DNA of 64,000 nt from JBCCMA01 sp045107005 (GCA_045107005.1 JBGCFP010000096.1:7587-71586); one strand, 5' to 3'. Positions 8,259-17,547 are shown, numbered from the stretch's first letter. Notes: generated by a model from the letters alone, not told the origin. Numbers and translations: made by a program.

Positions 8259-8606
8259 ATGACCGTGACGATCTACCATAATGCCCGCTGTTCCAAATCC
8301 CGAGCCACCCTGGAGTTGTTGCGCGCACGCGGCATCGAGCCAAACATCGTCGAATACCAGAAAACGCCGCTGGATCGAGCCGCCATTTTGACCTTGCTGG
8401 CGCAGCTCGGGGGACCAGCGATGGCGCTCGTGAGGGCCGGTGACAAAGACTTCGAAAAGAGCGGCCTTGATGCCATCAGCCCGGATCCCGATGCGGTCGC
8501 GGACGCCCTCGCTGCCCACCCCGGGCTCATGCAGCGGCCGGTGGTGGTCGTGGGAGACAAGGCCAGGATTGGCCGCCCGCCAGAAGCCGTGCTGGACCTG
8601 CTGTGA
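8259..8606 (+). CDS. arsC: ArsC-family (YfgD-like) arsenate reductase/thioredoxin-fold protein
   Basis: 115 residues. The active-site cysteine is in HNARCSKSR (Cys11), with the typical QRPVVVVGDKARIGRPPE C-terminal block. It belongs to the glutaredoxin-coupled ArsC family and is closest in pattern to YfgD, whose arsenate activity is often unproven. It starts a tight plus-strand operon with wrbA and DUF2069. No ArsR, ArsB or other arsenic gene is nearby, so a general redox role is as likely as arsenate resistance. The ATG at 8259 was chosen because it begins the conserved MTVTIYHNARC. Confidence 0.87.
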   Translation: MTVTIYHNARCSKSRATLELLRARGIEPNIVEYQKTPLDRAAILTLLAQLGGPAMALVRAGDKDFEKSGLDAISPDPDAVADALAAHPGLMQRPVVVVGDKARIGRPPEAVLDLL

Positions 8607-9199
8607 GTACGTCGATCCTGGTCCTGTATTATTCACGCCACGGTTCGACGGCCGCTCTGGCAGCCCAAATTGCGCGCGGTATTGCCGGGATTGAAGGCTG
8701 CGAGGCGATCGTTCGCACCGTGCCCGACGTTAGCCCGCGAACGCGCACGTCTGCGCCCCCTGTGCCCGACGCTGGCGCTCCGTACGCAACGCTCGATGAC
8801 TTGCGTCAATGCGACGGTCTGGCGCTCGGTTCTCCCACTCGATTTGGCAATATGGCGGCACCACTGAAGCACTTCCTCGACACGACGTCAGCGCTGTGGA
8901 TGGAAGGGGCTCTGGCCGACAAGCCCGCGCTGGTCTTCACCTCCACCGGCAGCCAGCACGGCGGCCAGGAGAGCACGCTGTTGAGCATGATGGTGCCGCT
9001 GTTGCACCACGGCATGGTCATCAGCGGCGTGCCCTATACGGTGCCTGAACTGGGCACGACCACCAGCGGCGGCACACCCTACGGACCCAGTCACGTGGCG
9101 CATCCAACCGACGCGCCGTTGCACGCAGACGAGAAGACCATTGCCCGAGCCGGCGGTGCGCGCCTGGCAACACTAAGCCTCGCGCTGCGTGGAACGTAA
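8603..9199 (+). CDS. wrbA: NAD(P)H:quinone oxidoreductase, WrbA type
   Basis: 198-residue flavodoxin-fold protein. The FMN phosphate loop is YYSRHGST at residues 9-16, GSPTRFGNM follows near residue 77, and STGSQHGGQESTLLSMM around 114. WrbA reduces quinones by two electrons, avoiding semiquinones. The start is a GTG overlapping the arsC stop (GTGA), implying coupled translation. The C-terminal GTTTSGGTPYGPSH block confirms the WrbA subfamily over generic flavodoxins. Confidence 0.92.
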   Translation: MSTSILVLYYSRHGSTAALAAQIARGIAGIEGCEAIVRTVPDVSPRTRTSAPPVPDAGAPYATLDDLRQCDGLALGSPTRFGNMAAPLKHFLDTTSALWMEGALADKPALVFTSTGSQHGGQESTLLSMMVPLLHHGMVISGVPYTVPELGTTTSGGTPYGPSHVAHPTDAPLHADEKTIARAGGARLATLSLALRGT

Positions 9200-9200
9200 G

Positions 9201-9551
9201 ATGCCTCGATTGCAATGGATTACGGCGCTTGCGTGCGTCGGCATGACCGCGGGATTTGTGTGGTGGAACTGGCAAGCCTTCGCCTCTGCGCAAGCCCTGC
9301 TATTGGTACTGCCCATGGTGGTCCCAACGCTGTTTGTGTTCCGACGCAGCGTCAAAGCGCTGGTCGTCGCCGGTGCGATGGCGTTGCCCTACCTGTGCAT
9401 TGCCATTGTCGAGATCATTGCGGCGAACGCCGCCAGCCTGCCCCCGATCGTCGCCGTGACGTTTGGCGTCGTGTTCATGGCGCTGCTGACTCCGGTGACC
9501 CGCAACGCCAAGCGCGCGGCGCTGGTGGCGCATCGGCAAGCCAGCGAATAG
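9201..9551 (+). CDS. DUF2069 inner-membrane protein
   Basis: About 116 residues with four hydrophobic segments and a short basic C-terminus (TRNAKRAALVAHRQ). The DUF2069 family commonly lies immediately downstream of wrbA in Xanthomonadales and relatives; its function is unknown. The ATG at 9201 directly follows the wrbA stop. A start 12 bases upstream (9189) overlaps wrbA and is the alternative. It faces hda with only 5 bases between stops. Confidence 0.8.
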   Translation: MPRLQWITALACVGMTAGFVWWNWQAFASAQALLLVLPMVVPTLFVFRRSVKALVVAGAMALPYLCIAIVEIIAANAASLPPIVAVTFGVVFMALLTPVTRNAKRAALVAHRQASE

Positions 9552-9556
9552 CGCGA

Positions 9557-10243
9557 TCAGAGAATGGTTTTGACGAACGGCACGGTAAGCCGGCGCTGCG
9601 CCGCGAGTGACGCAATATCGAGCGTATCCAGAATCGCGCACAGCGAGCGCATGTCGCGACGCTGATGGTTGAGCAGATAGCGACCGGTCACTGACGGCAG
9701 CTCGAACCCACGGCTGCGCGCTCGCAGCTTTAGAGCGGCCAGTCGCCCGTCGTCGTCAAGCGGCTCAACAGCCAGCGTCATCGCCGCGCGCAGGCGGGAC
9801 GCCAGATCGGGCAGCAGAAACTCGTAAGCGGTGGGTGGTCGAGACGCGGCAAGCACCAGCGACCGTCCATGATCGATGAGTCGGTTGTACAGGTGAAACA
9901 GGGCCTCTTCCCGGGCCCGATCGCCGAGCAATCGATCGACGTCGTCCACGCAAACCTGCGCATAACGCTCGAGCCCGTCCAGCGCGGCGGCCGGCATTTC
10001 GAGCAAGATCACACCCGTGAGATACACGCATTCACGGCCCCGCTGACAATTGGCCTGCAGCAAATGGCTTTTGCCAACGTGCGCCGGGCCGTGCAACCAC
10101 AGCGAGGGCGCGGGAGGCTTCGCGCGCAGCGCCGTGACGATTTCTTCGTTGCCGGCCGGCCAAAAATTATCAAACGTCGCGTAGTCCGCGAGGGTTACCG
10201 GAAGCGCCAGTTGCCCGCCCGCGTGCGCGCTAGTCGGCGTCAT
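9557..10243 (-). CDS. hda: DnaA regulatory inactivator Hda
   Basis: 228 residues, AAA+ protein homologous to the DnaA ATPase domain. With the sliding clamp it stimulates DnaA-ATP hydrolysis and prevents re-initiation. Visible are an N-terminal QLALPVTL clamp-binding-like motif, a Walker A variant HGPAHVGKSHLL, Walker B VCVDDVDRLLG, and a sensor-2 region with LASRLRAAMT. The clamp motif near the N-terminus fixes the ATG at 10243. It overlaps the upstream transporter gene by 14 bases, so the two are cotranscribed. Confidence 0.92.
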   Translation of the reverse strand: MTPTSAHAGGQLALPVTLADYATFDNFWPAGNEEIVTALRAKPPAPSLWLHGPAHVGKSHLLQANCQRGRECVYLTGVILLEMPAAALDGLERYAQVCVDDVDRLLGDRAREEALFHLYNRLIDHGRSLVLAASRPPTAYEFLLPDLASRLRAAMTLAVEPLDDDGRLAALKLRARSRGFELPSVTGRYLLNHQRRDMRSLCAILDTLDIASLAAQRRLTVPFVKTIL

Positions 10244-11309
10244 TGTCCTCACCGTCAGCCGCCACCAGTTCGTCGGGCTCCGGCTCGCCAAAGCGACCGT
10301 AAACATGGCGGACAATGACCGAGACCACGGCCGCACCGGGCAGTGCGAGCAAAATACCGAAGAAACCAAACAGCTGACCACCGGCCATTACGGCGAAGAT
10401 GACCAGCACCGGGTGCAATCCGATGCGATCGCCAACGAGCTTGGGCGTGAGCAGCGTGCCTTCAATCATTTGACCTACGACAAACACCGCCACAACCGCC
10501 GCCAGCGCGCCAATGCTCTGCAGTTGAGCAAGGGCTGACAGACCGGCCAAAATAATCCCCACTACCAGGCCAAGGTACGGCACAAAGCTGACGAGGCCGG
10601 CCACCACGCCAATGGCAATCGCGTAGTCCAAACCGACGATCGACAGCCCGATAGAATAGATGGTCGCCAACCCAAGCATCACCAATATCTGGCCGCGCAA
10701 GAACCCGCCGAGAACTTCGTCCGACTCGCGCGCAAGGGAAAACATGGCGTCACGTTCGCCGGGTGGAATGAGCTTGCCCATCCGGCGCACGATGTGGTCC
10801 CAATCGCGCAGCAAGTAGAAAGTCAGGATGGGGATCAGGAACGCTGTAACAATGCCGCCGATAAAGGCACCGCCTGAACGCGTGAGCGTGCCGAAAGCCG
10901 TGGACGCAAACGACCCCAGACGTCCTGCGTACTCACTGACCAGCGGCCCGAGACCCATATCGAGCGTGCCGCCCTCGAGACCAAGATACGGCGTGACTTT
11001 GGGTAAAAGATTCTCTTCCACCCACTGCACGTAGGTGGGCAACTTGGTCGCAAACGCCATGCCTTGATCGCGCACCAGCGGTACGATGAGCAACACCAGC
11101 GCTGAAATCCCGATCATCGTGAGAAAGAACACGATAATCACAGACACCGTGCGCGACAGCTTCAGTTTTTCCAGCCGATCAACCAGCGGATCGCCGACGT
11201 AGGCCAGCAGCGCCGACGCGACGAATGGCGTCAGGATGGGAGCCAGAAGATAGACCAGAAAAATCAGGCCACCTACAGCCAGCCAGCGATAGAGTCTCTC
11301 TTCGGTCAT
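10230..11309 (-). CDS. AI-2E family transporter / PerM-type permease
   Basis: 359 residues with about seven to eight transmembrane segments and the family motif region VSFVPYLGLVVGIILAG followed by PKLVGDRIGLHPVLVIFAVMAGG. The family was named for autoinducer-2 export in one member; PerM itself and many others act as other transporters, so the substrate is unknown. The C-terminus is acidic and cytoplasmic. Its ATG overlaps the pgsA-like stop by one base. Position between pgsA/DUF2066 and hda is conserved in related gammaproteobacteria. Confidence 0.88.
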   Translation of the reverse strand: MTEERLYRWLAVGGLIFLVYLLAPILTPFVASALLAYVGDPLVDRLEKLKLSRTVSVIIVFFLTMIGISALVLLIVPLVRDQGMAFATKLPTYVQWVEENLLPKVTPYLGLEGGTLDMGLGPLVSEYAGRLGSFASTAFGTLTRSGGAFIGGIVTAFLIPILTFYLLRDWDHIVRRMGKLIPPGERDAMFSLARESDEVLGGFLRGQILVMLGLATIYSIGLSIVGLDYAIAIGVVAGLVSFVPYLGLVVGIILAGLSALAQLQSIGALAAVVAVFVVGQMIEGTLLTPKLVGDRIGLHPVLVIFAVMAGGQLFGFFGILLALPGAAVVSVIVRHVYGRFGEPEPDELVAADGEDNDAD

Positions 11310-11881
11310 CACAACTCGGTTGCCTCTTTTTGTCTGCGTCGGTGAGCGAGAGCCTGACCTCCCCACTCGCGTATGTAATCCAGCCCGCTAACCAATGTTG
11401 ATGCCACGAGCACCGCGCCGATCGTCATGACCACCTGCTCGCCGGGAAACCCCACCGCCGCGCGCGCCAACAGCAGCAGCACAAACAACAACATCGTTGC
11501 CGTATTGAATTTGCCGGCAAAACGGGCACCTGCCTCAAAAGGCCCAATCAGCGCCCGATACAGCAGTCCGCCAAGCATGATCACGACATCGCGTCCGATG
11601 ACCATCGCGGCCAACCAGCGAGGGATCAAGCCGACGACGATCAACGATACGAAGACGCCGATGGTCAGGACTTTGTCGGCAATGGGATCGAGCAGCGCCC
11701 CGAGACTGGAATGCCAGTCGAAGCGTCGCGCCAGATAGCCATCCAGAATGTCGGTAAACCCGGCAAAGCCAAACAGCAGCGTGGCCAAGACAAACTGGCG
11801 GGTCACGATGCACCACAGTAAAGGGGCGACCAGCGCAATGCGCAGAATGCACAGCGCGTTGGGAATATCGCGACGGGTCAT
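11309..11881 (-). CDS. CDP-alcohol phosphatidyltransferase (PgsA-like)
   Basis: 190-residue membrane enzyme with the full signature DILDGYLAR...G..LDPIADK and four to five hydrophobic segments. The family makes phospholipids such as phosphatidylglycerol phosphate from CDP-diacylglycerol. The PNALCILRIALVAPLL N-terminus is like PgsA, but this gene sits in the DUF2066/perM/hda neighbourhood rather than beside uvrC, so it may be a second paralogue with another acceptor. It overlaps DUF2066 at an ATGA junction. Confidence 0.87.
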   Translation of the reverse strand: MTRRDIPNALCILRIALVAPLLWCIVTRQFVLATLLFGFAGFTDILDGYLARRFDWHSSLGALLDPIADKVLTIGVFVSLIVVGLIPRWLAAMVIGRDVVIMLGGLLYRALIGPFEAGARFAGKFNTATMLLFVLLLLARAAVGFPGEQVVMTIGAVLVASTLVSGLDYIREWGGQALAHRRRQKEATEL

Positions 11882-12894
11882 CGCGCGTACCGGAAACTCA
11901 GGCTGCCACTTTGCGGATCATCACTGACCAGCATGCGCCCAACATCGATCGCGCTGCGCAGACGACTGGTTTCGCCCAACAGATCCACCTCAAACACAAA
12001 CGTGTCGTCCTGCACGGCAATCAATTTGACGTTATCGGTCAACGACAAACGCACCAGATAGTCGAGCGTATCGCTGTAAGCGGCCACGTCGCGAATGCCG
12101 CTCACGGTCAGCGACGTGGTCGTCGCAATCGAGCCGCTGGTCGCCAATCGCTGGACCAGGAAATCGGCCACCTGGTCGATACCCGCTTTTGCTCCTCCGC
12201 GATAACGCTGCGCATCGCCACCGGTTTGCAAATCCCAGTTGCCGTACAAGGCCTGGCCGGCGCGGCCGCGCAAGCGCCCGACCAGGACGACGCCTGGACG
12301 GTAACGCGCCGACGCTGCCTCGACGTTGTCGCCGTAGCCACCCCAGACATCAGCCAGCGACGCCGCTGACAAATCAGCTGAGTCCAGCAGCGGCCAGATC
12401 AACGCCACGCCGCGCGCCGTGGCAGCGGCTTCTACCGCCTCTTTAACCGGGTCTTCATCATTGGCCCCGAGCAGCGCACGGGCACCGTCACCGCGGTCAA
12501 TGGCAAGCCAGACCAGAATCGAAGGACGATCGCGGTTCCAAACGGCCAACCCCGCGTCGCCTACAGCCCGCTCCAGAACCGGGCCGTCGAAGGCGACCCA
12601 CAGCGCATCGCTGCCACGGTAGGTAAATTGCTGAACGAAGCGGTCGGCCTGGTCGATGATTGGTCCAGCCGCCGAATCCCGCGCGATATCACGCTGGCCG
12701 GTGACGCGCACGAGCACTCGGGACAGGGCGAGTGCGTAAGCAGACTGCAGCGCTTCCTCGTCGTCGCGATCTTCCAGTGGGACTTCGATCGCGTAGAGAT
12801 CCGGCACATTGGCCGCCTGCACTGGCAGGACGCACAGGGCAGCGAGAAGCAAGCAATAAAGTAGTACAAGACGTATCGGGCGCACTGGCGTCAC
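11878..12894 (-). CDS. DUF2066 periplasmic protein
   Basis: 338 residues from a GTG at 12894, beginning with a signal peptide (LVLLYCLLLAALCVLPVQA). DUF2066 proteins are found upstream of perM/hda next to purM in many gammaproteobacteria; no activity is known. The mature part begins NVPDLYAIEVPLEDRD and has the conserved ALSRVLVRVTGQRD segment. The open frame extends antisense over purM, but that extension lacks family similarity and would bury the signal peptide. The end of the gene overlaps the pgsA-like start. Confidence 0.85.
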   Translation of the reverse strand: MTPVRPIRLVLLYCLLLAALCVLPVQAANVPDLYAIEVPLEDRDDEEALQSAYALALSRVLVRVTGQRDIARDSAAGPIIDQADRFVQQFTYRGSDALWVAFDGPVLERAVGDAGLAVWNRDRPSILVWLAIDRGDGARALLGANDEDPVKEAVEAAATARGVALIWPLLDSADLSAASLADVWGGYGDNVEAASARYRPGVVLVGRLRGRAGQALYGNWDLQTGGDAQRYRGGAKAGIDQVADFLVQRLATSGSIATTTSLTVSGIRDVAAYSDTLDYLVRLSLTDNVKLIAVQDDTFVFEVDLLGETSRLRSAIDVGRMLVSDDPQSGSLSFRYAR

Positions 12895-12971
12895 AACGGT
12901 ATTCTCAAAGCGAAAGCGCTCGAAGTGTAAATCGAAATCACGCTGACGTCGCCTGCCGGCGCAACCGTCGC

Positions 12972-13000
12972 CCGACAGAGCCCCCCAAAACAGGTACAAT
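12972..13000 (+). promoter_or_regulatory. Candidate sigma-70 promoter for purM
   Basis: CCGACA (12972-12977), a 17-base spacer, and TACAAT (12995-13000), 38 bases before the purM ATG. The -35 matches at GACA only. An inverted repeat GCGGGC/GCCCGC (13002-13019, 6-base loop) lies immediately downstream and would be in the leader. Confidence 0.4.
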
Positions 13001-13038
13001 CGCGGGCTACATCGCCCGCCATCAGAGACAGACTCCGC

Positions 13039-14088
13039 ATGCCCAACAAGCCCTCGGTCACCTACAAAGACGCCGGCGTGGACATTGACGCGGGCAACGC
13101 GCTGGTCGAGCGCATCAAGCCGCGCGTCGCCAAGACATTCGGACCCGGCGTTCTGACCGGGTTGGGGGGATTTGGCGCCCTGTTCGAGCTCGACACCTCC
13201 CGCTACGACCGCCCGGTGCTGGTTGCAGCGACAGACGGCGTCGGCACCAAACTGAACCTGGCTTTGGCCACTGGCATCCACGACACCATTGGCGTCGATC
13301 TGGTGGCAATGTGCGCCAATGATTTGGTCGTTGCGGGTGCAACGCCGTTGTTTTTTCTCGACTACTACGCCAGCGGTCACCTGGACGTCGACACCGCGGC
13401 GGCGGTCATTGACGGTATTGCACTGGGATGCGAACAAGCCGGAGCATCGTTGATTGGTGGCGAGACGGCTGAACTCCCCGGCATGTACCAAGGCGACGAT
13501 TACGATCTGGCCGGTTTTTGCGTCGGCGTGGTCGACAAGGAAAAAATCATCAGTGGCGAGCGTGTGGCTGATGGAGACGCGTTGATCGGCCTGGCCTCCT
13601 CCGGGCCCCATTCCAACGGCTACTCACTGATTCGCAAGCTGCTTGAGGCCACCGATGAACCGCTGGACGGCGAGCGTGCACGGCGATTGCTGACGCCAAC
13701 GCGGATTTACGTCAAGGCCCTGCTGGCGCTGGTCGACGAGATGACGGTTAACGCCATGGCGCACATTACCGGCGGCGGTCTGCTCGAGAACATTCCGCGC
13801 TCGGTGCCAGAAGGCCTGTGTGCCCATGTCGATCTGGACAGTTTTGCGCGCCCCGCCGATTTTGATTGGCTGCAGCGCTCCGGAAGCATGAGCGAAACCG
13901 AGCTGCTGCGAACGTTTAACTGCGGGTTGGGTATGGTTGTCATGGTGCCGGCAGCGAGCGCGCAGCGCGCCGTCGAGATCTTGAACGCGGCAGGCGAGAG
14001 CGCGTCGATCATAGGCGACGTCCGCGTCGCATCGAAAACCGGCGAGCGCGTGAGCTGCGAGCGCAGCGGTCTCGCGGTGCATGAGTAA
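13039..14088 (+). CDS. purM: Phosphoribosylformylglycinamidine cyclo-ligase
   Basis: AIR synthetase, fifth step of purine synthesis. 349 residues, standard length. Starts SVTYKDAGVDIDAGN; contains DGVGTKLNLA (ATP-binding), the GVDLVAMCANDLVV motif, GGETAELPGMY and SSGPHSNGYSLIRK, all diagnostic. It overlaps purN by 8 bases, so the two consecutive purine enzymes are made together. It is transcribed divergently from DUF2066. Confidence 0.98.
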   Translation: MPNKPSVTYKDAGVDIDAGNALVERIKPRVAKTFGPGVLTGLGGFGALFELDTSRYDRPVLVAATDGVGTKLNLALATGIHDTIGVDLVAMCANDLVVAGATPLFFLDYYASGHLDVDTAAAVIDGIALGCEQAGASLIGGETAELPGMYQGDDYDLAGFCVGVVDKEKIISGERVADGDALIGLASSGPHSNGYSLIRKLLEATDEPLDGERARRLLTPTRIYVKALLALVDEMTVNAMAHITGGGLLENIPRSVPEGLCAHVDLDSFARPADFDWLQRSGSMSETELLRTFNCGLGMVVMVPAASAQRAVEILNAAGESASIIGDVRVASKTGERVSCERSGLAVHE

Positions 14089-14743
14089 CCGGGCATCTGT
14101 CGTCGTGATGCTGTCGGGCAACGGCAGCAACCTCCAGGCCTTGGCGCAATACGCGCAAGTCACCAAGGCATTTGATGTCGCAGGCGTTGTCAGCGATCGC
14201 GCGGATGCGTACGGCCTGCAACGCGCCAAGCAGATGGGATTGCCCACGGCCTGCTGCCCCAAGTTGCAATTACAATCCAGTGAATCCCATGAAGCCGCCA
14301 TACTGGAAGCGCTGAAACCCTGGTCGCCAACCTTGGTGGTGCTGGCCGGCTACATGCGCATTCTCGGCCCGGAATTAGTGCGCGCTTTGCACGGCCAGCT
14401 AGTGAACGTTCATCCGTCTCTGTTGCCTAAATACCGTGGTCTCAATACCTATCGTCGTGCGTTGGCAGCCGGCGACACAGAGCACGGAGCGAGCATCCAC
14501 TACGTAACCGAAGAACTCGATGGTGGGCCGGTGATTGCACAAGGGCGCGTGCTGATCACCGACAGTGACACCGAACAAACCCTATGCGCCAAGGTGCAGG
14601 CGATGGAACATCAGCTTTATCCATTGGCGGTCCACGCGCTGGCGCTGGGTGTCGTGACGCTGCACGGTGAACGCGTCCACTGGCGCGGCGCAACGCTCTC
14701 AAAACCGCTGAATTTTTCCGCTCTTAAGGAAGGAATCGAATGA
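14081..14743 (+). CDS. purN: Phosphoribosylglycinamide formyltransferase
   Basis: GAR transformylase using 10-formyl-tetrahydrofolate, purine pathway. 220 residues. The N-terminal SGNGSNLQAL loop binds the GAR phosphate; NVHPSLLPKYRGL carries the catalytic Asn and His; and ASIHYVTEELDGGPVI holds the catalytic Asp. The start overlaps purM. The stop overlaps the ATG of the DUF3108 gene (ATGA), extending the operon. Confidence 0.97.
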   Translation: MSNRASVVVMLSGNGSNLQALAQYAQVTKAFDVAGVVSDRADAYGLQRAKQMGLPTACCPKLQLQSSESHEAAILEALKPWSPTLVVLAGYMRILGPELVRALHGQLVNVHPSLLPKYRGLNTYRRALAAGDTEHGASIHYVTEELDGGPVIAQGRVLITDSDTEQTLCAKVQAMEHQLYPLAVHALALGVVTLHGERVHWRGATLSKPLNFSALKEGIE

Positions 14744-15468
14744 CAATGCCGCGAACCGTGTGCGCAGCGATCATCAGCGCCGCACTGAGCCTCGCGCCGA
14801 GCGCGGCCAATGCGCAAACCGTAGAGCCTTTTGTCGTCACCTACGACGTCAATTATTCGGGCACGAAGGTCGCCGAGACCACGTTATCACTGTCGATCAA
14901 TAACGATACGGGGCTGCATGAGTTGAGTTCCGTCACAGAGCCGCGTGGATTGGCGGCGCTGATTCGCTATGGCGACGTGGTTGAGGTTTCGCACTTCAAC
15001 GAAAAGGGGGCGCGTTACGCACCGGTGGACTACCGCTTCAATGACGGAACGCGCAAAGGCAAACGCAACAGTTCGATTTTTTTCGACTGGGCCGAGAACA
15101 GCGCCCAGAGCACGTATAAAAGCGTGGAGGCCAGCCACACACTGATCGGCAATGAGACCGACCGTCTGCTGCTGCAGCTGCAGATCATGTCCGACATGTC
15201 GCGTGACGCGCTGGCCGACGCGTATCGCGTGATCGATCGCAATGAAATCAAGCAATACGACTTCGAGATTCTTGGCGACGACGTCCTGTCCACTCAGGCG
15301 GGCCAATTCGATACGGTCAAGCTGCGGCGTCAGCGCCCGGGCTCGAGTCGCGCAACGCTGATTTGGGCGGCCCGCGAGCACCACTTCGTACCGGTAAAAA
15401 TGATTCAGACTGTGAACGAAAAACCCAACGTCGTGCTGAGTATCACCGCGCTCAATGAGGCCGAATAG
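14740..15468 (+). CDS. DUF3108 periplasmic protein
   Basis: 242 residues with a signal peptide (cut near ANAQ, residues 23-26). The mature part matches DUF3108: FVVTYDVNYSGTKVAETTLSL and the C-terminal FVPVKMIQTVNEKPNVVLSIT, a beta-rich lipid-domain-like fold. The family is widespread beside purMN in Xanthomonadales; its function is unknown. Its stop is 9 bases from the convergent dcd stop, leaving no room for a separate terminator. Confidence 0.85.
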   Translation: MTMPRTVCAAIISAALSLAPSAANAQTVEPFVVTYDVNYSGTKVAETTLSLSINNDTGLHELSSVTEPRGLAALIRYGDVVEVSHFNEKGARYAPVDYRFNDGTRKGKRNSSIFFDWAENSAQSTYKSVEASHTLIGNETDRLLLQLQIMSDMSRDALADAYRVIDRNEIKQYDFEILGDDVLSTQAGQFDTVKLRRQRPGSSRATLIWAAREHHFVPVKMIQTVNEKPNVVLSITALNEAE

Positions 15469-15477
15469 ACCGACGCC

Positions 15478-16044
15478 TCAGGTTTTGGGCAGCGTCACAC
15501 CCGTTTGGCCTTGATACTTGCCGCGGCGGTCGGCGTAGGACGTCTCGCACACTTCGTCGGACTCAAAGAACAGCATTTGCGCTACACCTTCATGCGCATA
15601 AATCTTTGCTGGCAACGGCGTGGTGTTGGAAAACTCCAGCGTCACGTGCCCTTCCCATTCCGGCTCCAGCGGCGTCACGTTGACGATAATGCCGCAGCGG
15701 GCGTAGGTCGATTTGCCCAGGCACACGGTCAACACGCTGCGCGGGATGCGGAAATACTCGACGGTACGCGCCAGCGCAAAGGAGTTCGGTGGAATGATGC
15801 ACACGTCGCCGCTCATGTTGACGAAACTGCTTTCGTCAAACGCCTTGGGATCGACGACCGCCGAATTGATGTTGGTGAAAATCTTGAATTCCGGCGCGCA
15901 ACGGACGTCGTAACCGTAACTCGACGTCCCGTAGGAAATGGCGCGGCTGTCGGAGCCTTCGCGCACTTGTCCCGGTTCGAATGGCGAAATCATGTCGTGT
16001 TCCGCCGCCATACGACGGATCCAGCGATCGGATTTGATACTCAT
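15478..16044 (-). CDS. dcd: dCTP deaminase
   Basis: Deaminates dCTP to dUTP, feeding thymidylate synthesis. 188 residues. Starts MSIKSDRWIRRMA; has the SSYGYDVR motif, LGKSTYARCGI and a C-terminal Tyr-rich YADRRGKYQGQTG segment. The frame opens further upstream into apbC antisense-like sequence, but the ATG at 16044 begins the conserved N-terminus. Only 22 bases separate it from apbC; apbC-dcd is a standard gammaproteobacterial pair. Confidence 0.97.
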   Translation of the reverse strand: MSIKSDRWIRRMAAEHDMISPFEPGQVREGSDSRAISYGTSSYGYDVRCAPEFKIFTNINSAVVDPKAFDESSFVNMSGDVCIIPPNSFALARTVEYFRIPRSVLTVCLGKSTYARCGIIVNVTPLEPEWEGHVTLEFSNTTPLPAKIYAHEGVAQMLFFESDEVCETSYADRRGKYQGQTGVTLPKT

Positions 16045-16066
16045 AGATGAATCCTGCGTTAGGAGA

Positions 16067-17101
16067 TTAGTCTTCGACCACGATGTTGGGAAAGGCGCGG
16101 CTGTAGTCTTTGCTTTTCGCTGCCAATCGGGCGCCCGCGCCGCGAGCCAGCGCAAAATAGCGTTGGGCCAGTTCCGCGTCCGGATCGTGTGCCACGGTGG
16201 GCACACCCACGTCTGCTTGCTCGCGAATCCGCAGATCCAGCGGCAACGACGCCAGCAGCGGCACATCAAACTGCTCCGCCATCATCGCGCCACCACCACT
16301 GCCAAAAATGGCTTCTTCATGGCCGCATTTCGAGCACACGTGCGTGCTCATGTTCTCGACCACACCAAGCACCGGCACTTGGACTTTCTCGAACATCTTG
16401 ACGCCGCGACGCGCGTCCATCAACGCGATGTCCTGCGGCGTGGTCACGATCACAGCGCCGGTGAGCGGCACCTGTTGCGACAGCGTCAATTGAATGTCGC
16501 CGGTGCCCGGCGGCAGATCGACCACCAGATAATCGAGCTCACCCCACAGCGTGTCGTCGAGCAGTTGGCGCAACGCCTGAGTCACCATGGGCCCGCGCCA
16601 AACCATGGGTTGTTCGGGATCGACCAGAAATCCAACCGACATGCACGCAATGTCGTGCGCCATCAGCGGTTCGATGTGTTTCCCATCCTTGCTGACCGGC
16701 CGCTGATCGGTCAGGCCCATCAGCAGCGGTAGACTCGGTCCATAAATGTCGGCGTCGAGCAGTCCAACGCGTGCGCCCTCGGCGCGCAGCGCCAACGCCA
16801 GGTTGGCCGCCGTCGTCGACTTGCCCACACCGCCTTTGGCCGAAGCGACAGCGATGATGTTGGCAATACCGGCAATCGGCTTCAACCCGCGGCGCACCGA
16901 TTGCGTCGGGACGGCCCAGCCGATCTGTGCCTCGTGGCCTGAATGCGCCTTCAGCGCCGACGCCAGTTCCGGGGCAAAACGCGCCGCCGCAAAGCGCAAT
17001 TCGACCGTGACCGGACCGCCATCGCCAGCGCTGACCGAGGCGCACTGGCCCAGCGGCTCGTGGAGCTGCGGGTGAACAAAGTCAATAATCGTTGCGGACA
17101 T
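16067..17101 (-). CDS. apbC: Iron-sulfur cluster carrier ApbC/Mrp
   Basis: 344-residue P-loop ATPase that carries and delivers Fe-S clusters. The deviant Walker A is SAKGGVGKST, followed by DADIYGPSLP, VVDLPPGTGD (Walker B) and the cluster-binding CSKCGH. An N-terminal MIP18-like domain occupies about residues 1-85. The ATG at 17101 gives the MSATIIDFV start; upstream codons in frame are not conserved. In most relatives metG lies divergent to it; here a kinase and pilTU separate the two. Confidence 0.95.
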   Translation of the reverse strand: MSATIIDFVHPQLHEPLGQCASVSAGDGGPVTVELRFAAARFAPELASALKAHSGHEAQIGWAVPTQSVRRGLKPIAGIANIIAVASAKGGVGKSTTAANLALALRAEGARVGLLDADIYGPSLPLLMGLTDQRPVSKDGKHIEPLMAHDIACMSVGFLVDPEQPMVWRGPMVTQALRQLLDDTLWGELDYLVVDLPPGTGDIQLTLSQQVPLTGAVIVTTPQDIALMDARRGVKMFEKVQVPVLGVVENMSTHVCSKCGHEEAIFGSGGGAMMAEQFDVPLLASLPLDLRIREQADVGVPTVAHDPDAELAQRYFALARGAGARLAAKSKDYSRAFPNIVVED

Positions 17102-17547
17102 GATGGCGGTGGCCGATATTGGTCGTTGGGAGGTGGATTGCAGCCAGCCATGGTACCGGAATGAGCCACGCGAACAACTGCCGTAAAAGCTGATATGCAT
17201 CCGGGGCTTAGGCCGATGGACAGAAGGCGGCGGCAAGTTGAAACAGCTCGGCAGGGGCCGGAATCGGGCCCGTGGCGCTATTGCCTCACAAGGTACGACA
17301 AACCGTTGAATTTGAGTGTAAAATAAAAGCCTGCTCGATGGATGCGTTTCCGGTTTCCAAAGGATTAGAACCTTTGTGCGCGGCACACCTCGCGATGGCG
17401 CGAGCTGCTTGGCGTGTTGCGGACCAATGGCAAGGCGCAAAACGCGCCACACTCGTCACTCGCGCAGACCAGAGCTTGGAAATTAGGGCGTCCGGGCGTA
17501 GTGCGCACGATGCGCAGACCATTAGGATCAGTGATAAAGCGGGCTGA
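17102..17547 (+). other. Intergenic region upstream of the HEAT-kinase
   Basis: 446 bases between apbC (minus) and the kinase gene (plus). A promoter-like TTGAAT...TAAAAT pair is visible around 17306-17326, but the spacing is too short for a standard sigma-70 site. A 91-codon open frame ends exactly one codon before the kinase ATG, but it has rare codons (AGG, TTA, GGA) and no recognisable product. No RNA gene or repeat was recognised. Confidence 0.4.

Noticed and set aside
12895..13611. N-terminal extension of the DUF2066 frame over purM
   Set aside because: Antisense to purM; would bury the signal peptide; no family similarity.
17272..17547. 91-codon frame ending immediately before the HEAT-kinase ATG
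   Set aside because: No recognisable domain, rare codons, weak ribosome site; the tight stop-start is likely chance.
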